This document shows positions 9,937-20,873 of a stretch of DNA of 64,000 nucleotides, piece by piece. The stretch spans positions 19,704,370-19,768,369 of the forward strand of contig NC_016134.3 of assembly GCF_000005505.3 (NCBI RefSeq). Direction: 5' to 3'. Position numbers and translations under genes: made by a program. Origin of the DNA: Brachypodium distachyon (taxonomy: Eukaryota; Streptophyta; Magnoliopsida; Poales; Poaceae). The notes under the pieces are model-generated. The model did not search any database. It worked only from the letters and a program-made list of their open reading frames with translations, and was not told the origin of the DNA. How positions within the stretch are numbered: position 1 is the first letter of the stretch; every line of letters begins with the position of its first letter.

Positions 9937-10802
9937 AGTGTGGGTTGCTTCCCAATGGGGTGGAAGTATTTACCTTTGGAAATGAAAACACTCTGAAAAT
10001 ATTTCCCCCGAATACATTTAAATTTAAACCTAAGGGACATATTGCCCTCGATGAAATTCAAGAATGCATACGTGACAATTTCTGGTTCCAATATAATAAT
10101 AAAAGAGAAGAAAAAGGCTATATGCTATCAATTCTGAATAGTCTAGCCGAATATTTCAATATGATGAACAAGAAGTTACCAATATCAGCAAATATTGCAG
10201 TGCAAGAATATAAGCCATTATATTTACTATTTGATGGAATCAAACCTGAAATATATATGACCTTTGAAGAAATAATAAAAGAAAAGTTAGACGCAAGGAA
10301 AAGGAAAGAGGACATAACATGGAAGAAATATGTTGATGTCAATGAAGTATTGAGTAGAGCAAGAAGTATGATAGGTGAAAATTATTACATAGAACCAAAA
10401 GCCAAAGAATATATCCAGAAGATCAAAGGTGAAGAAATTTCTTCTTCATCAAATACGAAGAATGTAAAAGAAGGAACATTAATATTAAAGAAGGTAAAAG
10501 AAGAAGAATCTCCTAAATATCAAACATACAAAGATTGCCTAATAAAAGGAGTGGATCCTTTAGATTCTGAATATATATATATGAAGATAAATGAAGTATT
10601 AGAAGATATCTCAAAAATATGGAAAGAAGAGTTAAAAGAAGAAACTTTAAAAGAATTACAACTTGAATTCATGCAAAAGTTTGAAGAAATGAAGAAAGAA
10701 TATGATTTAAAATTTGAACTAAAATTTTCAAAATTTGATTTTAATCTTTCAGAAGATGATCACATGGATATTGCAGGCCATGGGCAGAAACCAGAATTTT
10801 AA
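9933..10802 (+). CDS. Pararetrovirus ORF4 protein (P46-like)
   Basis: ATG at 9933 overlaps the ORF3 stop (ATGA), the arrangement expected in tungroviruses. 289 codons to TAA at 10800-10802 without breaks. The protein is rich in Lys and Glu; residues about 200-270 look strongly coiled-coil. An ORF in this place is diagnostic of RTBV-like viruses. The RTBV P46 product is made from a spliced mRNA, is longer (near 390 residues), and has been linked to silencing suppression; function here is inferred from position only. Confidence 0.72.
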   Translation: MKCGLLPNGVEVFTFGNENTLKIFPPNTFKFKPKGHIALDEIQECIRDNFWFQYNNKREEKGYMLSILNSLAEYFNMMNKKLPISANIAVQEYKPLYLLFDGIKPEIYMTFEEIIKEKLDARKRKEDITWKKYVDVNEVLSRARSMIGENYYIEPKAKEYIQKIKGEEISSSSNTKNVKEGTLILKKVKEEESPKYQTYKDCLIKGVDPLDSEYIYMKINEVLEDISKIWKEELKEETLKELQLEFMQKFEEMKKEYDLKFELKFSKFDFNLSEDDHMDIAGHGQKPEF

Positions 10803-10918
10803 TTGATATTAGTATCAATTATTTGGGTGGGGAGGACATATACACCACGTCCGAACATATACACCTATACCCGAATAGTTGATAGAATATAATTTGATTT
10901 GAATATGATTGAAAACTG

Positions 10919-10943
10919 AAAATAATAATAATAATAATAATAA
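10919..10943 (+). repeat. (AAT)n microsatellite in viral intergenic region
   Basis: About eight perfect AAT units inside an A/T-only stretch downstream of ORF4. It probably expanded after integration. Confidence 0.8.
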
Positions 10944-11341
10944 GAAATAATAGTAAATAATAATTAAAAATATTAAATCTTAAGAGCCATCGTTAGCATG
11001 TGTTAGGCATATAAGACCCATCATTGGCATACAAGATCACAATTGCATGAGATCCTATGATTTATGATGTGCAGACGAAGAATAGTCAAAGAAGCAGACA
11101 ATAAGGCTGCAGTGTGTCGAAGACACTATCATTAAAGCGCAAGACTACTCCCAAGATGAAAGAAGCCACGTTCGTATGCAACCAAAGAGAAGTGGCAGCC
11201 AAAAGACCCCTTATCACCATGCATGCATGTATCCAAAGGTTATAAAAGAAGCGTAGGACCTATAAAGGAGGTGCATCATGGACATGGAGAAAGGTGAGGT
11301 AAATAATGCATGGAAGCACTATTTGAGCCAGCCATGGTGTC

Positions 11342-11348
11342 TATATAA
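11342..11348 (+). promoter_or_regulatory. Pararetrovirus pregenomic promoter TATA box
   Basis: TATATAA in 'gtctatataaggaggc', about 0.5 kb after ORF4, where RTBV-type viruses have their single promoter. The start site would be about 30 bp downstream near 11375. In this insert the box lies at the far 3' end, so transcripts from it would leave the element after about 700 bp. Confidence 0.75.
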
Positions 11349-11480
11349 GGAGGCTCTTTGCAGCATTGGAGGACACACAACCATCGAGCACAACACAAGC
11401 CTTCAGAGCAGCAAGTAGTTCAGGGCAGTTAGCCAAAAAACTATCTGCTCTCTAATAGTAATAGTACCACTTCCCACTGT

Positions 11481-11486
11481 AATAAA
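11481..11486 (+). terminator. Pararetrovirus polyadenylation signal
   Basis: AATAAA about 135 bp after the TATA box, the short promoter-to-poly(A) spacing typical of caulimovirids, where the signal is skipped on the first pass and used on the second. Confidence 0.6.
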
Positions 11487-11591
11487 GCTTGTGTAATCAA
11501 GGCATTTGTAACATAAGACTGGGAAGGTAGTAAGGTAATTTCTTTATCTTTGTGTGAACCCTTCGGGGGTTCCCAAAAGGAAAAACCGTAT

Positions 11592-12065
11592 GTAAACTAT
11601 ATTGAGAAATGAAGTAGTTTAGTTTTTCCCTCGGTCTTTTTAGCATGTTTATACGGGTGGGTGCTTATGCTAGGGATCCTATAGGAGAAACCTCTGCGTG
11701 TAGTTCTCTGTTAAGCCTTGTGTATGGCATTGAAATGAAAACCTTGTAACCGTAGAGAAGTGTTCCCTTCGGGTGGAACTGCCTGGGAAGACGGTAAGAA
11801 ATCACCCATATAAATCTGACTAAAGACGCTTAGGGAAATAAACTTAGCTATTCCTGAAGGAATATAGTAATAAATAGGGTGAGTACTGAGTAGGATTATT
11901 ACATCACTGCGAAAACCGTCGGTAGTTCCGTTGGCCTCACCAGCCTTAAAAGATCCTGCAAAAAGATAATCATAATATTAAAATATTTAATTTACCATAT
12001 AACCTAATATTAGCCGAAATAATTTGAATATTAACGTATCTAATATTTATTAATTTTGCATATTG
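11592..12065 (+). repeat. 3' copy of viral terminal direct repeat
   Basis: Matches 3512-3985. Similarity ends at 12065 after 'gcatattg', one base before where the primer binding site would begin; host sequence 'cggatcgtcgc' follows. Confidence 0.93.
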
Positions 12066-13386
12066 CGGATCGTCGCAAGATCAAAAGAAATTGCATTTGT
12101 GCAAACCAGGATGGATTGTTACATAGGAGATAGGATGCTCGATGATAGTTTAGGAGAAGTAAAATTTTCGATCTGGATCCGACTCAGGACAAGAGCGATA
12201 AAGACTGCAGAACGAGCAGTATATAGCAGTGCCAGGCGTCGGCTGGCTAGTAGAGATCATCAGTTCATCACAGGTAAAGCAAGCAAGGAGGCAAGACAAG
12301 GAGCACAGAACCTTGCTCGCTAGTACTAATTGTTAACCCTAAGCTACGAGCCAAATGACACCTAAGCAAGGGCACAGAGGGGAGACAGCAAAGTGGATCA
12401 CAAGAGGAAGATCGTGGATTCGTGGTAGTAAACAAAAGACCAAGCCTCTTTTAAGGGTGCCGGACATATTAACAAAGAGGCCACTGCTTAGGACATGCAT
12501 GTAACTTAACTGAAAGGGGGTCTTTGCCTCCCCTTTGTGTTGTGTGTTAACCCTACAGTAGCATGGTCTTTGCCTGCTCCAAAGCACTAACCATCAGTAC
12601 CTAATCTGACCCTTTCTGCCCAAAAGCCATGCGTGCATTGCACGCTGTAGGTTCACGTGGCGGCCAGCCACTCGCTAGCGTCCAATTAGTCAAAAATACA
12701 TAATTGACGAGCGTATATAGTCATACGTCCATGGCTGGATGCACGGAATTTCCGACACCATTTGCTTCTGTGCCCTCTGTTTTTTGTTATTGTACAGTTG
12801 CACTTCAACACCGTTCATGCTCATTGAGTCATAGCTAGGGACGACATGCATACAATGATTTCATCATCGTATAGTTAGTCCTGTTTTCTCTGAACTGTCA
12901 GTTGATATGATCCATAGGTTTGGAGACAGATTTTCAGCAATTAATCATGCACGCATAGGTGCTATAACAACAGAACCCAGATCATCATGAATTGTCTTCA
13001 CTGCTAAGGATCGACGAACAGGTCAGGGGGACAAGCCCTGGACAAGGCCTTGTGTTCCCCAGCTGGACACTTTAGTTTACACAGCTTCTGTGTCCTTTGT
13101 TCACAACAAGAGTTCGATCAAGTAATCAGACTTAATTAGTGGCCTCTGATCTGTGCTTAGACACCCTCGCCACCTTGGGATTGTGTTCACATTAGGTTAT
13201 CTTGTTAGAAACAACAAAATCTCCTGCAAAATTTTCAAACAAATAAAGCTTCATGGCGTGCCGTATTGTTTGCTGCTTTTTGTTCTGGTTGGTGTAGATT
13301 AGTGTCAGACCATGAAATTAATTAAGTAGTTAAAGCTCCTCAATTTGGGGATGTTGCGAAGGGGTTTGCGGTGGCTGGATCTCTAA
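12066..13386. other. Intergenic, no gene recognised
   Basis: The right flank of the viral insert. Short open frames at 12063-12323 and 12339-12587 (reverse strand) have no recognisable domain. No repeat ends were found. Confidence 0.55.
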
Positions 13387-16320
13387 GGCTAGTCATAGTG
13401 CAAATAACTTGGGTAGTAACATAAATGCCAACTAAACATTTTTGTGACATGGCATAGCAATAAATGAACAAAGAGAGAGATGTGGTAACTAGATATATTA
13501 CCATAACATCACACGCATCAACACAAGATGAATTTACAACACAATTTATTATATATTAAAAGTACATGACGGAGCTACCACAAAAAAGATAGAGAGACAA
13601 GAAAATCTAAAAAAAAAGCAAAACATCTGGCCTTTCATTAGGTGGACCTACCGTGCTAAGCATAGAAATCAACGGACGTGATTTTATCCCACGGGTCTCT
13701 GTGTGCACCTCATGGCTGTCGTGTGATCTCCTACTAAATTTTGACGATCTCTTACCAAAAAAGATAGAGAAGTGTTGTCGTACTAAACTTATTTGTAGCG
13801 TTAGTCCGACTCATTGGTCCCATCGTCTCCTCTCCTTTGTGCTCTTCCCGGCCTCCGGCCTCCTGCTCTCCTCCGAGGTTTCGATTGGTGATAACGACAA
13901 CGTGCCCGGCCACTACGACTGCAGGCAGGGACGAATCAATTCCATCAGGATGTACGACAACACTTCTCCGTTGTTGCAGGCGGGCGGGGGGCTGCGGTCA
14001 TGGGCAAACAGCAGGCGGTCTATCGATCAGTTCTGGAGAGGCAACAACTTGCGTAAGATTAGATTAGGTTACTCTGTATCTTTTCTTTCTAGGTTTCCGG
14101 AATTTCCTGTTCTTCTTGGTCGGTCTGGATCGACTGGCAGCGGACGGTCTCATCTATGCCTTTGTTCTTAGAGAAGTGGTTTTAATTCTTTTTTGTTCTG
14201 ATGGAATATGGAAAGACTAACTTCATGTGTGTCAGACCTTATAGTAATCATTCACTTTTTATGGTTTTGTAACGAATAGGAGGCTATCAGCGACTTGTAC
14301 AGGTGAAAAGCACTGTTATGTTCAAACTGTCAGTAGGATCTGTGTGTTGCCAAGTTAATTTTGGTTTTAGATGAAATCTCCAGTTCATGGTCTTCACATT
14401 GGAGCACTGTTATATTTGATAAGAAATCTCAAGTCCATTTTCGTACAGAGCTACATAGATGAAACTTCATGCCTGTAAAGTTTCGTCAAAAGATAGATTG
14501 ATTTGTGCTCCGTACAGAAATAACAAATTTAGCAATAAAACTTCCAGCCAAACTATTGTCACATTATTAAGACAGCCCATTATAGCATGATTGATGTCAT
14601 GATGGAATAACTACAAAACAAAATACCATTGATGCTATTTTGTATTTTTCCAAAATTTTGATTTCACTTTCATATATCTTGCAATATTTAGAACTACTAT
14701 TGCCCCTTGATTTATCCCTCATTAGCAGAATTTGTTATGAACTCACTTCATTTAGAATTGTCCAGTCATACAGCGGATTTCCAATGCGAGTTACTATCAT
14801 CTTAAATGGATAATTAGCATCACCAAATAAATAAGATTGGCGGACGCTTGAGTATTTTTGAAGTTATCATAGGCACTTCCTTATCGATGGGAATGTCACC
14901 TACCACTGAAAGAATGATCTTTTCTTAGTTAGACAGAAAAAGCTTCAAAACTAAGGTTTGATACATGATGGACTAGGGAATACAACCACCCCCATTGTCC
15001 ATCCAAATGGTCCCCATAACATTGCTATTTGTTAATTGTATTATATTGCATCTTCCTATCGGATCGGTCTTTTAGTCTAGATGGTTGGCTCTTTTATCTT
15101 AACATGGTATCAGAGTAGAGGTTTTGAATTTGAGTCTCAGACCCCCAAATTGAGCCTCTTTCTTTCCATGTCGGATATGAATGGGGGGTGTTAAGTGTAT
15201 TATATCGCACCTTCCTATCAGATCGATCTTTTAGGCTAGATGGTTGGTTGATCTACCTTAACACTATTTATGTTTCCAATCAACTCAGGTAAACATCATG
15301 TTTCCAATCAACTATTTGTTGTTCTGCCTTTGTTTAATATATTTTGTTCTTTAACAATGAAATCTGCCAACTGAAATTGGTTCAGCATTCAGAAAAGCTA
15401 CTGCCAACGAGTGTTCAATTTTAGATACTGCCAAAGAATTCAGAAATTTCTCTGTTTTTCCCTGTTACACGTTTTAGCATCTAGGTTACCACAACCATGT
15501 CAAACATCTCACTTGCTTTGGGCTGGAATGAACTTCTAATCACCACGCGAAGATCAATCTGCTTTTCATTCAGACTTGGTGTGGGCATCAACATATTATA
15601 GATGGATGCCAATTAAGAAATTGTGAGGTGCTTGACGATCCTACTCTGTGAATTTGTTTTCTATAGGTCGTACCTTTCTGCTTTGTGATTTGATCAATAA
15701 GTTTACAGAACAATTAATCAAGCAGACCCTGGGTTGAAGTCATGATGGATATTGCAATATATATGTAGACACACACACCTGATGGATCCTTATGTTTATT
15801 CTAATATTGTTCATCTAAACACCGTGCGCACAATAGGATGTCCAAGGTTTTATAATGGGGAAAGGACTGACTTCATAAATATTTCATCTCTTTATGTTCA
15901 TTTCAAAAGATAATGCACAATAATAACATAAATGCATGTTATTCAATTACTCCGTATAGTTCATCTTCTTCTGCCATCCTTTCATTGCAATATTTGACTC
16001 TTATTTACATCTATATTGTCCTTCATAGCATGCAATTTTCATGAAATCAAGATGGACAATTGAAAATACTAAAATGTCACTTTTATACCCTGAACAGTCA
16101 CTTTGTAAGGCACTTTCAAATAACATAATATTATGACACTAACATCGTAACTTTTTGATACACATAAGGGTGTTGCCGGCGCAATTGTGCAGGTCACTTG
16201 GCTAGTTAATGACAAAACGCATGACACCACATATATGTTACTACCAACTATGGAGGTACTAACTTATACTAGTAACATATGCATGTTACTATTCTAAATT
16301 ACTCCCCACTATGACCAGCC
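13387..16320. mobile_element. Mutator-like TIR element, 2.9 kb, non-autonomous
   Basis: The left end 'ggctagtcatagtg' and the right end, read on the other strand 'ggctggtcatagtg', are inverted repeats; similarity continues through about 100 bp with repeated 'agtaacata' words. I know this terminus from grass Mutator-like MITE families. No transposase is inside. A GC-richer segment at 13650-14175 has an open frame of 172 codons with no recognised domain and may be captured host sequence; a GT after 'caacttgc' near 14050 could be a splice donor. A TRIM element is nested at 15030-15263. I could not find a convincing 9-bp target duplication; the right flank is occupied by another element. Confidence 0.6.
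15030..15263 (+). mobile_element. TRIM/SMART miniature LTR retrotransposon, 234 bp
   Basis: Two 75-bp LTRs (15030-15104 and 15189-15263) each start TGTTAA and end CTTAACA and differ at about a dozen positions. Directly after the 5' LTR is the primer binding site TGGTATCAGAG (15105-15115), and directly before the 3' LTR a polypurine tract 'gaatgggggg'. The interior is only 84 bp and non-coding. The 5-bp flank CTATT is duplicated exactly at 15025-15029 and 15264-15268. This is a complete, non-autonomous element mobilised by another retrotransposon's proteins. Confidence 0.93.
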
Positions 16321-16460
16321 TAACAGCGTGTTTGGTCTCCTGCATAGCATCTGGCTCCCATCGCTGGTGCGAAATCCTTCGTGTTTAGTGGCCTGCACGG
16401 TCGACTGGGCCTGGCCCAACTGATGCAAAACCAGCCCCCGAGCCAGTCTAGGGGAATGCA

Positions 16461-16476
16461 CGAATCGAGCGTTTCC
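16461..16476 (+). repeat. LINE target-site duplication, left copy
   Basis: 'cgaatcgagcgtttcc', repeated at 20363-20378 with one mismatch (g to a). Confidence 0.9.
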
Positions 16477-19400
16477 AATACCGTCTCGATGCTGTTGTTT
16501 CCTCTCCTAGTATGGAACCATGGCGCCTCAAGGTGGTTTACGAGGAAGCTCAAGTACCAGAACGCCATAAGACATGGGATATGCTCAAGTTCATCCGATC
16601 ATCTTCGGACCTCCCATGGTTGTGTATTTGTGATTTCAACGAGGTACTCCATCGATCTGAGCATGATGGAGTTAGCGAGAGGAGCAATGCTCAGATCGCA
16701 GGTTTCCGGGAGATGGTGGATGTGTGTGGCTTTGCTGATCTGGGCTACCGTGGCACACCATGGACTTTCGAGAAAAGAGCATTGGGAGGTAGCTTATGTC
16801 GAACCCGTCTGGACCGAGCTCTTGCGTCTCCCGACTGGTCGGCTCGGTACCCCTTGGCGGAGCTTACACACTTGGCTGGCATCACGTCGGATCACTTGCC
16901 GATTTATCTCCAGTTCCATCCAAAAGATGACCAGCCAAGGAATGAACGAACTTTCAGGTATGAGGTTATGTGGGAATCTCATGAGAATTTTGACCCTTTC
17001 CTCAAACAGCAGTGGCAGGATGGGGAGTTTTGCACTACGACAGCTGCAGTTCGCGAGAGACTGAAGCATGTTGCCGGCCATCTGAAGACTTGGAACCGCG
17101 TGACCTTTGGTAATGTCAGGCGGCAGATTTCTAGGCTCAAAGATGAACGGGAGAGGCTCCGATCACTTCCAGCACGGGTGGGCCCCACGCACAAGGAGAT
17201 CAAAATCGTCGAGAAGCTGACAGACCTCTACCATTGCGAGGAAATTATGTGGCGATAGCGTTCGAGGATCACGTGGCTCGCAACGGGTGATACTAAGTAT
17301 TTTCACCAACGTGCCAGCAAGCGGAAAACGAAGAACAAAATTATTAATCTTCGGCGCGAGGATGGTACGACGTGCTCTAACCTTGGGGAGATGAGTGAGA
17401 TGGCCCGGGAATTCTATGCGAATTTGTACACGTCCGAAGGCACACATAATATGGAGGCGGTGCTTGATACGGTGCCCCGGAAGGTGACCGACGCCATGAA
17501 TGCAGATCTTACTGCTCCGTTCACGGCGATAGAAGTGAAGGAAGCTCTATTGCAGATGTTTCCGACTAAGGCCCCAGGGCCTGATGGCTTCCCCGCACAG
17601 TTTTTCCAGCGCAACTAGGAGCTGTGTGGGGCAGAGGTGACTGCGGTTGTCCTTCACATTCTCATGGGCGAGGATGACCCGGAGGTAATAAATGAGACTT
17701 TTATTGTCTTAATTCCGAAAGTGGCAAGCCCTTCTGAACTAGGTCAGTTTAGATCTATAAGTCTTTGCAATGTTTTTTATAAAATTGCTTCAAATGTGCT
17801 TGCTAACTGTTTGAAAAAGATTCTCCCTAAGATTATATCACAGGAGCAGTCTGCCTTTGTGCAGGGACGACTAATCACGGACAACATCATTACGGCTTAT
17901 GAATGTCTGCATTTCATGAAGCGCAATACTGCAATTAAGCATCGCCAGTGCGCACTGAAACATGATATGCGGAAGGCCTATGACCGAGTTGAGTGGTCAT
18001 ACTTGCAGGCGATCATGACCAAGCTTGGATTCAGCGCTGGCTGGGCAGCTCTGATCATGAGAATGGTGTCGAGGTATCCTTTGCGGTGTTGTTTAATGGT
18101 TCCCCCCTCCCTCCTTTCAAACCGACGAGGGGGATTCGCCAAGGAGATCCCATCTCTCCGTACCTGTTTTTACTAGCAGCAGAGGGCCTCTCGTGCCTCC
18201 TGAAATCCCGAAGTTCTGTTGAATCATCAAGTCTCCAAGGTTTAACGGTGGCTAGCTCTGCCCCGGCGGTCAACCACTTACTCTTTGCTGATGATAGCCT
18301 GCTGTTTGTGAAAGCGAGTCCGGAGGAGGCGGCTGAAGCTGCGATGGTGCTCGATACCTATTGCCAAGCCTCGGGTCAAAGAACAAACCTTGATGAGTGT
18401 TCTGTTTTCTTCTCGAAGGACTGCCCAGAGGCCGTCCGGGGTGAGATGAAAAATACTCTGCAAGTTCACAATGAATCTCTGAGTGAAAAGTACCTGGGGA
18501 TGCCATCTGATGTGGGACGCTCGACCAATGGAGCGTTCAAGTATTTGAAAGACAGAGTATGGAAACGGGTCCAGGGATGGATGGAACACACACTCTCGTC
18601 GGGCGGGAAGGAAATTCTGATCAAATCTGTCGCCCAAGCTATACCTACTTACTCAATGGCAAGCTTTCGCTTGCCGAGAGGTTTATGCTTACACATAAAT
18701 GGTCTGCTTCGGATTGGGGAAGCAAAGAGGGGAAGCGCAAGACATGCTGGGTCTCATGGGAGGACATGTGCTCGCCAAAATTTGCCGGAGGCCTGGGGTT
18801 CCGTGACATCGAGCTGTTTAATTTATGTATGCTAGCGAAACAAGCATGGAGGTTGATGCAAAGCCCGGAAACGCTGAGTGCAAGAATTCAAGGCGGTCTA
18901 CTTCCCCCAGGATGACATCCTGACAGCCGGTCTCGGCGCGCATCCATCACAAATCTGGCGGGCGATCATTGATGGCCGTGATGTGCTCAAGCAAGGCCTG
19001 ATCAGGCGGATAGGCAATGGAGAGAGTACTCATGCTTGGAACGACAATTGGATTCCTCACGATTCGTTGATGAGGCCGATTGCTTGCCCGAGGGACGATG
19101 CTCCTTGTGCTATTTCTGATTTCATTGGCAGCACGTCTGCTTCCTGGAATCGTGGGAAACTTGAGGAATTTTTCCTGCCGATGGATGTGGAAATAATTTA
19201 GTCTATCCCCATCTATACCCGTAATGCTGATGATTTTTGGGCGTGGAATTTTGAGAAGACGAGATTGTTCTCTGTATGATCTGCCTACCGTATGCTCGTC
19301 AGCACCAAGCAAAGAAGGGAGGCATGGTTGGATGATCGTGCCTCGATCTCTAACCAATCTGCTACGGAGAAAAGCTGGACAGCTATGTGGAAAGTTCGTA

Positions 19401-20362
19401 TTCCCTCAAAGCTGCGTGTCTTCCTGTGGCGCTTGGCACACACGTCATTACCTATGGATGATGTTCGCCACCATCATGGCATGGCCACGTCCAGCTGCTG
19501 CGGTGTCTGTGGCGAGCTGGACTCATGGCGGCATTCTCTTATCGACTGCACCATGAGCAGATGCATTTGGGCGCTTGCGCCGGAGGCTCTGCGCGAACAC
19601 CTAGAGAAGACAGCGGAGCCTGATCCTATCCAATGGATTTTTGCGATGATCGAGTCACTACCTCATGATGAGTTGATTCGATGCTTCGTGACGCTTTGGG
19701 TGAACTGGTATGCTCAAAGGAAGGTTCTTCATGAAGACCAATTTCAGAGCCCTCTCTCGACGCACTCGTTCATCGAAACCTTCATCCATGACCTGGAGAT
19801 CACATCGATGAACCAGGTACAGACAGTTCGGCCGCGCCTGCCACCGCCGGCTGCTCGATGGATCCCTCCACCAGCTCTCCATGTCAAGATCAACGTCGAT
19901 GCGGCTGTCGCAAAACAATCTAGCTCTGGTGCAATTGCAGCTGTCTGCCGGGATGCGGGCGGCCGTTTCCTTGGAGCTTCTGCCCTGGTGATCGCCGGCA
20001 TTGCTGACCCGGGAACCTTGGAAGCACTCGCGTGCAGGGAAGCTCTGTCATTGGCGGAGGATCTCCAGGTGACCCATATCCGAGTTGCGTCTGATTGCCT
20101 GGAAGTTATCACCGCTCTGAAGGGAAGAACCTGGGGCGTTTCACACTCGTCCACTAGGAGATTAAGAGCCAGTAGACTCGCTTTTCATCTGTGAGTTTTG
20201 TGCATGAGAAGAGAGTTTCAAATGTGGAAGCGCATAACCTGGCTCGTGCTTCAACCTCCCGACAGGTTGGCCGATATGTTTGGCTTGTGGAGTCGCCGGA
20301 GCCTATTTGTATCCCTGTTATCTTAGCTAACCAATAAAGTGGCGACTGCTTTCTAAAAAAAA
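16477..20362 (+). mobile_element. LINE (L1-type), 5'-truncated
   Basis: A 3.9-kb non-LTR retrotransposon with the C-terminal part of an AP endonuclease, reverse transcriptase, zf-RVT and RNase H, then a short 3' UTR and an A tail at 20355-20362. ORF1 and the endonuclease N-terminus are missing, the usual 5' truncation of target-primed insertion. It is bounded by a 16-bp target-site duplication with one mismatch. Confidence 0.93.
16512..20194 (+). pseudogene. LINE ORF2: endonuclease, RT, RNase H (broken)
   Basis: Endonuclease remnants occur in 16512-17258: 'CDFNEVL' (the first residue is normally Gly), 'RLDRALAS' and 'SDHLPI'. RT follows: 'APGPDGFPAQFF' near 17575, 'AFVQGRLITDNI' near 17850, and the catalytic box 'FADDSLLF' near 18285. 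A zf-RVT domain is seen in 19380-19570 (Cys/His-rich 'CCGVCGELDSWRH'). RNase H spans about 19880-20120, with acidic residues in 'INVDAA', 'ACREAL' and 'ASDCLEV'. TAG stops at 17256 and 17616 lie in frame, and frameshifts occur near 18060-18120, 18660-18700 and 18850-18915, plus stops around 19200-19280. It is not functional. Confidence 0.92.
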
Positions 20363-20378
20363 CGAATCAAGCGTTTCC
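20363..20378 (+). repeat. LINE target-site duplication, right copy
   Basis: 'cgaatcaagcgtttcc' directly after the A tail; pairs with 16461-16476. Confidence 0.9.
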
Positions 20379-20731
20379 CCTCGTGCAGGCGTTGTGTTCC
20401 CGTTCTCCATTGCCGCCCCGTTCCCCGTCTCCCGCCACCGTCGCCTCGTTTCCCGTCTCCCCCCGCTACTCCTCACTGCGGTGATGGTTCGTTTGCGCAT
20501 GGACAGGGAGATGACGGGGCAGTCGGAGATGGAGATGAGATGCATGCCACACCAAACAAACGAACACTCTTCTTCCCTCTTTCTTGCATTTGCTCACCCA
20601 GGCCACACTCAACCAGGCTGTGAGGTGCGATGCTGCCCACAAGTAACCAAACACACCCTAAGCCACCAAGATGAATGGATATGTGATGAATGGATATGTC
20701 AAACAGATAGATATCATTTGATACTAACAAC

Positions 20732-20762
<31 letters not shown>
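20732..20762 (+). repeat. (TAAA)n microsatellite
   Basis: Seven to eight uninterrupted TAAA units. Confidence 0.9.
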
Positions 20763-20834
20763 GAAGTTAACAACTGGAGGTTGGATCCAACCGAATTTTG
20801 GTCTTCCATGAACATCAACCACAACACTTGCATC

Positions 20835-20873
20835 TACTCCCTCCGATGCATAATAAGTGGATCAGAGGGAGTA
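20835..20873. mobile_element. Miniature Stowaway-like foldback, 39 bp
   Basis: Starts TACTCCCTCCGAT and ends ATCAGAGGGAGTA, inverted repeats with TA at each edge, as in Tc1/mariner-type Stowaway MITEs. An internally deleted derivative. Confidence 0.7.

Larger units (their letters stand above)
3511..12065 (+). mobile_element. Endogenous pararetrovirus, RTBV-like (Caulimoviridae)
   Basis: A plant DNA pararetrovirus fossil. Gene order is ORF1, ORF2, ORF3 (movement protein, coat protein, CCHC finger, aspartic protease, RT, RNase H) and ORF4, followed by a promoter and leader. An ORF4 after the polymerase and a non-AUG ORF1 are features of rice tungro bacilliform virus rather than typical badnaviruses. 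The first and last 474 bp are direct repeats offset by 8080 bp, so the insert is a bit more than one turn of a circle of about 8.08 kb, close to the RTBV genome size. Base composition is much more AT-rich than the flanks. ORF3 has at least four frameshifts and two in-frame stops, so this copy cannot encode a working polyprotein. No integrase is present; integration was presumably by host DNA repair. Confidence 0.92.
16324..20658. mobile_element. Harbinger/Tourist-type MITE (433 bp) split by a LINE
   Basis: The left end 'cagcgtgtttggt' and the right end, read in reverse 'gggtgtgtttggt', are inverted repeats typical of PIF/Harbinger MITEs. TAA flanks both sides (16321-16323 and 20659-20661), the 3-bp target preference of the group. 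Without the LINE and one copy of its target duplication the MITE is about 430 bp. The left flank is the very end of the Mutator-like element. Confidence 0.65.

Noticed and set aside
3511..12065. A live, replication-competent virus or contamination
   Set aside because: ORF3 has multiple frameshifts and stops and the ends join plant DNA with repeat divergence of about 4-5%; it is an old integrated copy.
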